Source: an uncultured bacterium (GTDB lineage Bacteria; Bacteroidota; Bacteroidia; Bacteroidales; Bacteroidaceae). Taken from it: DNA of 64,000 nt. Each line of letters opens with the position of its first letter. The stretch's first letter is position 1. Below, piece after piece: positions 1 through 7,338 of the stretch. A program made the translations under genes and the position numbers. The stretch is from contig CAJMSE010000006.1 in the NCBI GenBank assembly GCA_905216025.1, positions 62,001 through 126,000 on the forward strand, given 5' to 3'. The notes beneath the pieces are model-generated. The model was not told the DNA's origin, did not search any database, and worked only from the letters and a program-made list of their open reading frames with translations.

Positions 1-369
1 GAATACGCCGCCGGCAAGGCAACGCTCGGCTATGAATGGCCGGGAAGTCTTGACATCAACGGCAATCTGGCCGGTCAGCCATATTACGAAACGCGCAAAT
101 TCCTCGACCGATTTTACATAACGACAGCCGATTCGTACAGTAATCTGCCCAACTGGAGCTACTGCAAGGACGACGGACTGAGCAAATACATGAACGACGA
201 GTATGGCGACATGTTGCGGGAAAACGACCCTTACGCTTTATCGGGAATTGTGCTGAATGGCCGGGGCGGCAAGGCCAATCTGTCAAACCGTATGGTCAGG
301 AATGATGATTATACCTATTATATAAACAGCACGGAGATAAAATACGTGAAACGACATGAGAATAAATAA
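1..369 (+). CDS. C-terminal part of an unknown protein (5' end outside window)
   Basis: An open frame runs from the first base to a TAA at 367-369 and gives about 122 residues, rich in Tyr, Asn and Asp (for example NLPNWSYCKDDG). I do not recognise the family. The stop lies 11 bases inside the next gene, whose ATG is at 356, so the two overlap by 14 bases and are probably translationally coupled. This makes the fragment the upstream member of the lipoprotein operon that follows. By analogy with its neighbours it could also be an exported protein, but its N-terminus is missing so this cannot be checked here. Confidence 0.6.
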   Translation, partial: EYAAGKATLGYEWPGSLDINGNLAGQPYYETRKFLDRFYITTADSYSNLPNWSYCKDDGLSKYMNDEYGDMLRENDPYALSGIVLNGRGGKANLSNRMVRNDDYTYYINSTEIKYVKRHENK

Positions 370-2713
370 GCTATTGACAGGACTGTTCGCGACGTTTGTC
401 ATGCTGTTGCCGACAGGATGCTCCGATGATACGGTGCCGGAAGCGCCGCAGGGGAGTGTGAAACTTGAAGAGACGAGCGTCGTACTGCCTCAGAAAGGAC
501 GCTATTACAGTATCGCCGTGACTTCGAATGCGGCTCCGGGGACGTTGAGTGTCACCACGGATGCCGACTGGATAAGCATCTCTACGCCCACGGTTACCGA
601 CGACGGGTATGCCGAGTTTTGCGCAGAGCCGAACTATGGCGATGCCGGGCGAGATGCAGTAATCATTGTTTCTGCGCCCGACGGGCATGCCGCCGAGTGT
701 CGCGTGCATCAAAACAGCGCCTCGGACGATGATGAAAATGCCTTGGCTGAAAACTTTTTCTATGTAGGATACGGATATAACATATTCGATTCGTATCAGA
801 ATACCAACAGTGTATACGAACCGGTGATTGATATTCAGAAACTCGCTGCCGTCAGCAACGGTCGCGGCATACAGACACAGCTGCGAGGTGGAACGGAGGT
901 AGAAACGATAACAGCCACGTCGCTCTATGAAATGGCGGAGCTTCTGACCAAGAAAATGGAGAAGACTGGGAGCGGACTGACCGGCTCAAAGAAGACTGTG
1001 GTGCGCTTTGATGCCGGTTCTGTTGCCATAAACGAGACCGGTTACGCATATATAAATCTCAAGAACACCGTGGCTTCGTCGGCAATCGACTTCTCATATA
1101 TACAGTATGTCATGGATAAAGACAACGGACAGACGGTCGACTTGTTCACTGCCGATTTCCGGAAGATGTACGACAAGGTGGTGAAGAGTCCTACAGAAAC
1201 CAATATAAAGGCTCTCTTCAAGAAATATGGTACGCACATCATCACTTTCGCCGAGCTCGGATCGATGATGGATATCACGGTGAATTTCAGCCGTGAGATG
1301 TCGGGTGCGCTGAAGATGAGAGCCGAAGACTTTGCCGACTACTTCTTTAATCACGAACCGTCGGAGTTTGTCGATGGGAATGGTAAGGTACAGGGAATGA
1401 CCACGAAGTTGAAGGCAGACAACACGTTCACCATCAGTGGCGGCGGAAAAAAGGAGCGGGAGCAGATTGTTGACGATTGCGTAAAGCTCGGGAAAATACG
1501 TCAGGAGACCATGCAGGCGTGGCAGAACAGCGTGCCCGAAAACCCGTTGAGCGGCGATGTAGACCCGAGCACGCTCGCACCGCATAACTTTCAGCTTGTG
1601 CCTATATGGAGCCTGTTCCCCACAAAGGTGGTGGGCGAGTTCTTAAAGTGTGCCAAGAAAGAGTCGGAGAAGCTGACAAACTCCATCGCACCGTACCTTA
1701 CGGGCAGCGACTACTATGCAATCAATATCGACAGGCAATCGTTCATGACGTTCGGAAGCAGGGACGAGACACTGGTGCGTGTGCTTTATGCCGTAAACGG
1801 CAGCGTGATGCAACCTGTGTTGGAGATATGCAACGAGTATGTTCCCGTATTGCGTGGCGACAAGAGGGTAACAGTGGTCTATCCGATACGTGAGGGACGT
1901 GTTTTCCATGGTAGCGGATTGTTTCTCGGCGACGGTGAGGGTAACCCGCCCGCATTCCTTACTTTCTCGGGCGGAAAGGTCTATGTGATGCCTGTTAAGG
2001 GTGCCGATGCGAACGATAAGCTGGAAAATGTGTATTACATGCACGGTAATCTATATGCCGATGATCTCGGATTAAATATCAATGCACCTTCGCGGACAAA
2101 GGTTGAGGCACAATGGCTAACCGTAAACCATGATGATGTAGGCGCTGTGAACTACCCGATTGTAAAGATTGGCTCGGGCTACTGGACGCGGCAGAACATG
2201 AGGGGCACGATGATGTTCGGCGAACCGATAGACCCTTCGGACAAGTATTCGGACTTTTACATCTACGAAGAGGTGCGCACAGGCGACAATATGCTCTTCG
2301 CCAACTTCTTCGACGGAAACCAGTACGACTTCCTCGAGAACAATAATACCTACGGCAAGGACGCCGAGCAGTGGTACATCCCGGCCATCAGCGACGCCGC
2401 AGACCTCAGCGAATATCTCGGTCAGAACCTCAAGGCACTGCTGCGCAATCAGGCGAGCGGCTTCGACGCACAGTTTGCCGGTGCGTATCTGCGCTACGAC
2501 ATAATGAGCGGCAACAGGGATTTGGGATATTACCGGTATGTGCACGACGGGCAATACTGCTTCATCCCCTTCAAGAACAACTCCACGGAGGGTGCCGTGC
2601 TCGTGCTCGACAAGGGCTACAACCTGAAGACCATGAAGGTAGACAACACCCGCGAAGGCTTCTATCCCGTGCGGCTGTTCCGCACGGCGGACTACAAATA
2701 CAGTGATAAATAA
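356..2713 (+). CDS. BACON-MACPF (perforin-fold) surface lipoprotein
   Basis: The 785-residue product starts with a lipoprotein signal peptide ending LLPTGC. The residues after the Cys are SDD, which resembles the Bacteroidetes surface-export signal. Residues of about 33-122 look like a BACON domain (an all-beta module with a WISIS core, ending in V-H-Q-N-S). A MACPF domain follows from about 130 to 450; its family signature YGTH is at 291-294 within KKYGTHIITFAELG. The C-terminal 330 residues are beta-rich and I cannot name them. MACPF proteins form membrane pores, and in Bacteroidales several are secreted antimicrobial proteins (BSAPs) that kill competitors. That role, or host-membrane attack, is inferred here. 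The gene overlaps the upstream gene by 14 bases and the next gene begins 18 bases on, so it sits inside an operon. Confidence 0.85.
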   Translation: MRINKLLTGLFATFVMLLPTGCSDDTVPEAPQGSVKLEETSVVLPQKGRYYSIAVTSNAAPGTLSVTTDADWISISTPTVTDDGYAEFCAEPNYGDAGRDAVIIVSAPDGHAAECRVHQNSASDDDENALAENFFYVGYGYNIFDSYQNTNSVYEPVIDIQKLAAVSNGRGIQTQLRGGTEVETITATSLYEMAELLTKKMEKTGSGLTGSKKTVVRFDAGSVAINETGYAYINLKNTVASSAIDFSYIQYVMDKDNGQTVDLFTADFRKMYDKVVKSPTETNIKALFKKYGTHIITFAELGSMMDITVNFSREMSGALKMRAEDFADYFFNHEPSEFVDGNGKVQGMTTKLKADNTFTISGGGKKEREQIVDDCVKLGKIRQETMQAWQNSVPENPLSGDVDPSTLAPHNFQLVPIWSLFPTKVVGEFLKCAKKESEKLTNSIAPYLTGSDYYAINIDRQSFMTFGSRDETLVRVLYAVNGSVMQPVLEICNEYVPVLRGDKRVTVVYPIREGRVFHGSGLFLGDGEGNPPAFLTFSGGKVYVMPVKGADANDKLENVYYMHGNLYADDLGLNINAPSRTKVEAQWLTVNHDDVGAVNYPIVKIGSGYWTRQNMRGTMMFGEPIDPSDKYSDFYIYEEVRTGDNMLFANFFDGNQYDFLENNNTYGKDAEQWYIPAISDAADLSEYLGQNLKALLRNQASGFDAQFAGAYLRYDIMSGNRDLGYYRYVHDGQYCFIPFKNNSTEGAVLVLDKGYNLKTMKVDNTREGFYPVRLFRTADYKYSDK

Positions 2714-2731
2714 AACAAGAACAAAAGACAA

Positions 2732-3856
2732 ATGAAAAGGAAATATCTTTTATTTACGATGGTGCTGTTTAGCGCCGCGCTGGCCATGACAGCCTGCGGA
2801 GACGACAGCGACGACAACGGCGGCGGCCCAAGCAAGATACCCACCGAGGCCAACCACTGGGGATTGAGCGATGCCGAGTGGGCCGAATGGCTGAGACAGG
2901 AGGCCGACCGAGCCGACTCGATGAACATTGCCTACGTGCTGCGGCAGCTGTGCAATGTCGAGGTGGATGCGCTGGGTAATGCGAAGTATACTCCCAAGTA
3001 TGGCGAGCAGCTCGACATGGCGCGCCCCGGCGTGTACACGCTGGCCGACAGCACGGCCGAAGCCGCAGAGAAACGCTTTTGGTGGCTGCTGCCAGGCAGC
3101 GTGGCAGACAGTCTTCAGGCCAATTTTCCCGGCCGCACGGAGTATGTCACCGCTCATGGCTCCATCAAATATGAGCGCGGCGACGGCTCCAACCTGCTCG
3201 GAACGATAACAGTAGACATCCCCGAGATACCCGAGGTTGAGAAGATAATGATCATCCCCGCAGCCTTTTGGCCTAATAACGATAGTTCCTCACCGTTTAC
3301 GTTAGGTTCCGTATGGCAGGAAAAGAGCACCGGATACAAATACGTCTGCGTGCGGGAACGCGGCGGCGGACAAATGGGAATCCTTGTTACATACGACGGC
3401 GGATGGAGCGGCCTTGACTGGTGGAAAGGCACAAGGGGCTGGGTGCCTTTCCATTATATAGATGTTTATGAGAGTTGGATATATGACAACCTTGCAAGTG
3501 AAGCTGCGGCAAAGGCACTTGACGAGTTTGTAAGATATCAGACGATAAAGGCCGGCAAGGCTTTTGAAGCAATGGGACAAAGCAAATACTTCAAGCCGGG
3601 CAGCGGTGATGCGCGTTGGTATGCCACGTCTCGCAGTGGCAAAAACTTTCATTGGGGACCGTCTGACTATCATTATGAATTGAAGATATATCAACTGAAT
3701 ATCGGTTCAGGTAAATACAGTGTCAGAGAATGGAAGACGTGCGACGGCACAACGTATGATATGCGTAACTATAGCAACTGGCTCATGTACTCAAAGGAGT
3801 TCGACTACATGGATCCGGGCCGGAGGGATGTAGACTGGAAGCGGCTTGCCAGATAA
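2732..3856 (+). CDS. Unknown lipoprotein in the MACPF operon
   Basis: The 374-residue product has a signal peptide with lipobox MTAC followed by GDDSDDNGGG, an acidic and flexible tether typical of lipoproteins shown on the outer leaflet. The mature part is rich in Trp and Tyr (EWAEWL, RFWWLLPG, GLDWWKG, DWKRLAR). I find no recognisable domain. It begins 18 bases after the MACPF gene and ends 17 bases before the BMP-like gene, so all are probably on one transcript. A partner or immunity role for the MACPF protein is possible from context only. The aromatic content would also suit a sugar- or peptide-binding protein. Confidence 0.7.
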   Translation: MKRKYLLFTMVLFSAALAMTACGDDSDDNGGGPSKIPTEANHWGLSDAEWAEWLRQEADRADSMNIAYVLRQLCNVEVDALGNAKYTPKYGEQLDMARPGVYTLADSTAEAAEKRFWWLLPGSVADSLQANFPGRTEYVTAHGSIKYERGDGSNLLGTITVDIPEIPEVEKIMIIPAAFWPNNDSSSPFTLGSVWQEKSTGYKYVCVRERGGGQMGILVTYDGGWSGLDWWKGTRGWVPFHYIDVYESWIYDNLASEAAAKALDEFVRYQTIKAGKAFEAMGQSKYFKPGSGDARWYATSRSGKNFHWGPSDYHYELKIYQLNIGSGKYSVREWKTCDGTTYDMRNYSNWLMYSKEFDYMDPGRRDVDWKRLAR

Positions 3857-3873
3857 TATTCTTATAATAATAT

Positions 3874-4911
3874 ATGCGCACATATTATATATATATCGTC
3901 ATCGGCCTGCTCATGCTGTCGGCTTGCGGCAGTGCCGATGATGCTTTGATACCCGAAGAGCGGGTCGAAGCAGCCGTCACCGTGGTCTGTTCGATAAACG
4001 GACCGGGCGACAACGGCTACAACGACTCCGCCCTGCGGGGCATCGTCAACTTCGGGCAGCGCACCGGCACGCAGCTGTCTTTATTACATCCGGCCGACAC
4101 CGATGAGGCCATAGGCATGATAGAGCAGTGGAAGCGGAGCTCGGCAGGCACGCAGCCGCGCCTGCTGGTGCTTGCCGGCAGCGACTACGTAGACATAGCG
4201 CGGCAGCACTGCACCGGACTGGCCGCAAACCAGCGGGTGCTCTTCTTCGAGGGCGACGGGGAGCTTCCCGAGCGGGTGAGCACGTTCAGCATCTGCCGCA
4301 GCGGCGCCGCATACCTTGCCGGCTGCATGGCACAGGGCTGCCCCGAGGCGTATATCGTGAAGGCATGTCCCGGCGACATGGTTGTGGATGAGGCCGCAGA
4401 AGCGTTCTCTTCCGGCTATACAAGATACAGCAATGGCGGCATCGTCAAAGTGGCTACGCTTGCAAACGACATCTCGGGGTATGCCATGCCCGACAGCACA
4501 TACCGCATGATGATGGAGATTGACTCCGACAATATGTCCGGACGGTTCTATTTCCCGCTGGCCGGCGGTTCGAATACCGGCATTTACAAGTATTCGCGAG
4601 AGGAGACTTTCACTCTTATGCTGGTGTGCGGCATGGACACCGACTGCTCGGCATACAGCAGCCGGGTGCCGTTCTCGATGGTTATAGACATGGAGCGGGT
4701 GCTCGACGAACTGCTGACACAGTGGAAGAATACCGGAGAATTGCCCGCGTGCACAGTCTACGGCATGCGCAGTGGAGTGATAGACATCGTGACGAACAGC
4801 ATGTTTTATGATAATCTCAATATATGGGAAGACTTCTATTCCGACAGGGAGTATTGGAACAAACTCTATGAAAAGTATAAAGAAGAAGCCTTGACAAAGG
4901 AAACACTATGA
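3874..4911 (+). CDS. BMP-family (PnrA-like) binding lipoprotein
   Basis: The 345-residue product has a signal peptide with lipobox LSAC and then GSADD. The mature protein opens with VTVVCSINGPGDNGYNDSA, matching the G-x-x-DNGYND-x-A start of the basic membrane protein (BMP/PnrA) substrate-binding family. A DxxD-type late segment (VCGMDTDCSAY) matches the place where BMP proteins read a sugar or nucleoside ligand. BMP proteins normally feed ABC transporters for nucleosides, but no permease or ATPase is near. A sensing or ligand-capture role on the cell surface is therefore more likely (inference). Its stop overlaps the ATG of the next gene (ATGA at 4908-4911). Confidence 0.75.
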   Translation: MRTYYIYIVIGLLMLSACGSADDALIPEERVEAAVTVVCSINGPGDNGYNDSALRGIVNFGQRTGTQLSLLHPADTDEAIGMIEQWKRSSAGTQPRLLVLAGSDYVDIARQHCTGLAANQRVLFFEGDGELPERVSTFSICRSGAAYLAGCMAQGCPEAYIVKACPGDMVVDEAAEAFSSGYTRYSNGGIVKVATLANDISGYAMPDSTYRMMMEIDSDNMSGRFYFPLAGGSNTGIYKYSREETFTLMLVCGMDTDCSAYSSRVPFSMVIDMERVLDELLTQWKNTGELPACTVYGMRSGVIDIVTNSMFYDNLNIWEDFYSDREYWNKLYEKYKEEALTKETL

Positions 4912-7034
4912 TGGAGAAAGCAAAGTTTTTATTTATCTTCTTGTTATTGTCGATTGTGTCGTGCAAGGAAGACGGTGAGGTGATTGTAGACGAGGGTAAG
5001 ACTGCAAAGTATAAGGTGGCTGTCGTCGCTCCCGCCGCGTTGCACGAAGAATGGAAACAAATCGCCGCATGGGCAGCCGCAAATATCGGCGACGCGCAGA
5101 AAGGGTTGTCTTCAAAGGTGGCTTTTGACATAACATGGATTGATGAGGATGCAGCCGACCTCTCGCGACAGGTGCGCGCCATTGCCGAAGACGAGTCGTT
5201 TGCCGCCATCCTCGGACCGCGGAACTCGTCGTCGGCAATGACTGTGGCCGTGGAGTGCGTACGCACGTCGAAGCCCCTCATTGTTCCGGCGGCCACGTCG
5301 GCAGAATATCAGCGCATATTCGCGGGCAATAACGTGGTATGGAACATGGCGCAGAGCGATATAACAGAGTGTGAGATGCTCCTCACGCAGGCCAAGCTGA
5401 CAGGCGCAATGAAGGTGGAACTCATCGCGTCGAACGATTATTACGGTAAGAGTTTTATAGATTGGTTTGCCTTTCTCGCCACGGAACTGGGCCTGACGGT
5501 AGACGGTATCGTGGCCTACGATAATGAAGAGACGATGCGTGAGGCTGTTGCGAGACAGATGAACAATCGCCGCCCGTGGAATAAGGCGGTGATTTTCGTG
5601 CCCGGAAGCGAAGACTATGCTATTGCCTTTGATGATGAGATAAAAAGGCAGAAAGAAGAATGGGGGAATATGTTTACATTCCCGAGTTTGTTTTGCTCGG
5701 ACATGATGTATTCAAACCCGCTTGAGGGTAGACTTAATGCAATGACATACGAGGGAATATCGCCTACGGCCGACCCGACATCAGGATTTATTGACGCTTT
5801 TAAAGCGCGTATGGACAGGGAGCCGGCGGGCGGCAGCGCACATTTCTACGACGCGTTGCTGCTGGCAGCCTACTCCCTCGCCACTTTGCAGGCATCGGGC
5901 AAAATGCCTGACGGCGGCGAGGCACTGAACGCCGCCATACTGCAAACGGTGGACGGACGCGACGCATGGAGCGGCAGCTGGATGCCGGCAGACATGCACA
6001 CCGCATTCGCCATGATTGCCGAGGGCAGGCACCCCGACCTGCGCGGAGTCACCGGCGACTGGACCTTCGACGGCAAATCGCACGCCAGCGTGCTGAACAC
6101 CACATACGCCCACTGGCTCATGACAGCCGGAGAATACCACACGATGGAATATCTCTCGCCCGACGGCGGCGGACGCACGACGAGCACCCTGCAGGCCTGG
6201 GACTGGCGGGCACGCAGCATGCAGACATTCGACGAGCAGCAGATGGACATCGGCTACGGCCCGCACGAGGCCAACTGGGCGGTGGTGATAGCCACGAGCG
6301 ACACCTGGAGCAACTACCGCCATCAGGCCGACGCGCTGGCCATGTACCAGCTGCTGCGCCGCCACAGCTACGACGATGAACATATCATATTCGTATCGGA
6401 AGACAACCTCGCCTATCACCCCAACAACCTGCACCCGGGAGAGATACGGGTGAGGCCCGACGGGGAGAACCTGCACCATGACGTGACCGTAGACTACCGC
6501 CTGAGCGACATCACCATAGCCGACCTCAAGGAGATAATGCTCGGCAACGCGGCCTACCCCGAGAGACTCGACGCTACAGGGAGGGACAACGTGATAGTGT
6601 TCTGGTGCGGCCATGGCGGCTGGAACAGACTGGCATGGGGCGACAACACCATAAGCGCAAGGGACGTGAGGGGCATCGTCGAGGCCATGCACGATGCCGG
6701 CCGATACCGCAAGATGCTCTTCGTCATCGACGCATGCTACAGCGGCAGCATCGGCGAGGCATGCTCGGGAGTGCCCGGAGTGCTGGTCGTCACGGCGGCA
6801 AACCCGGCCGAGCCGTCGAAGGCGGACATGAAAGACACCGAGATGGGGATATGGCTGTCGAACGGTTTTACGCGTGCCTTCCAGGAGACGGTGGACGAGC
6901 GGCCGGACATAACCCTGCGCGACCTGTACTATACGCTCGCCCGCAACACGGTGGGCAGCCACGCCACGGTATACAACGCCGCATGCTACGGCAACCTGTT
7001 CCATAGCTCCATGGCGGAGTATCTCAACCGTTAG
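4908..7034 (+). CDS. Periplasmic-binding domain fused to C13 (legumain-like) cysteine protease, lipoprotein
   Basis: The 708-residue product has lipobox IVSC followed by KEDGE, a surface-lipoprotein type N-terminus. Residues of about 35-400 resemble a type I periplasmic binding fold of the Leu/Ile/Val-binding (Peripla_BP_6) class (AILGPRNSSSAM, PLIVPAATS, VELIASNDYYGKSF). Residues of about 460-705 form a clan CD, family C13 peptidase domain: FWCGHGGWN gives catalytic His569 and FVIDACYSGS gives catalytic Cys610. C13 enzymes are asparaginyl endopeptidases or GPI-transamidase-type transpeptidases. Fusion to a ligand-binding domain suggests ligand-controlled proteolysis (inference). The gene overlaps the BMP-like gene by 4 bases and closes the operon. 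Confidence 0.85.
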   Translation: MMEKAKFLFIFLLLSIVSCKEDGEVIVDEGKTAKYKVAVVAPAALHEEWKQIAAWAAANIGDAQKGLSSKVAFDITWIDEDAADLSRQVRAIAEDESFAAILGPRNSSSAMTVAVECVRTSKPLIVPAATSAEYQRIFAGNNVVWNMAQSDITECEMLLTQAKLTGAMKVELIASNDYYGKSFIDWFAFLATELGLTVDGIVAYDNEETMREAVARQMNNRRPWNKAVIFVPGSEDYAIAFDDEIKRQKEEWGNMFTFPSLFCSDMMYSNPLEGRLNAMTYEGISPTADPTSGFIDAFKARMDREPAGGSAHFYDALLLAAYSLATLQASGKMPDGGEALNAAILQTVDGRDAWSGSWMPADMHTAFAMIAEGRHPDLRGVTGDWTFDGKSHASVLNTTYAHWLMTAGEYHTMEYLSPDGGGRTTSTLQAWDWRARSMQTFDEQQMDIGYGPHEANWAVVIATSDTWSNYRHQADALAMYQLLRRHSYDDEHIIFVSEDNLAYHPNNLHPGEIRVRPDGENLHHDVTVDYRLSDITIADLKEIMLGNAAYPERLDATGRDNVIVFWCGHGGWNRLAWGDNTISARDVRGIVEAMHDAGRYRKMLFVIDACYSGSIGEACSGVPGVLVVTAANPAEPSKADMKDTEMGIWLSNGFTRAFQETVDERPDITLRDLYYTLARNTVGSHATVYNAACYGNLFHSSMAEYLNR

Positions 7035-7038
7035 CATT

Positions 7039-7145
7039 GTTACGTGCCGCGCGTCACATCGTTACGTGCCATGCGTAACATTGTTACATGCCACGCGTCA
7101 CATCGTTACGCGTGGCACGTAACAATGCTACACGCCACACGTAAC
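7039..7145. repeat. Array A: five 19-bp near-palindromes at 22-bp period
   Basis: Five units start at 7039, 7061, 7083, 7105 and 7127. Each is 19 bases and is followed by a 3-base spacer (atc, att, atc, aat). Unit 1 reads GTTACGTGCCGCGCGTCAC and unit 4 is in the opposite sense, GTTACGCGTGGCACGTAAC. Each unit is an imperfect palindrome with GTTAC/GTAAC ends. The array starts 4 bases after the protease stop codon. A second array with the same design lies at 60280-60386. Confidence 0.9.
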
Positions 7146-7186
7146 ACCTTCAATGGCAAACACTTGCTGCATATACGGCGGCATAC

Positions 7187-7206
7187 AGCCGGACACCGGC
7201 TTTTTA
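7187..7206 (+). terminator. Intrinsic terminator of the lipoprotein operon
   Basis: A hairpin AGCCGG-aca-CCGGCT is followed directly by TTTTATT. It lies about 150 bases downstream of the C13 gene and before the promoter of the next gene. Confidence 0.7.
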
Positions 7207-7241
7207 TTCAGTGAATAAAGCCGTTATAACGGATTTTTTAG

Positions 7242-7249
7242 TATCTTTG
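7242..7249 (+). promoter_or_regulatory. -7 promoter element (TATCTTTG) for the glycoside hydrolase gene
   Basis: TATCTTTG matches the Bacteroidetes -7 consensus TAnnTTTG. It lies about 90 bases upstream of the ATG at 7339, leaving a 5' UTR of roughly 80 bases. I see no convincing -33 TTTG. Confidence 0.6.
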
Positions 7250-7338
7250 CAAAATAAGGCCCGCAGGCAGGAATACGTGAAGCGCGCCATGCCCGACGGG
7301 CACAAACATCAATCTATCATAACCCTTATTTATTCATT

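Noticed and set aside
7039..7145. Palindrome array as a CRISPR
   Set aside because: Spacers are only 3 bases, units are palindromic and variable, and there are no cas genes.
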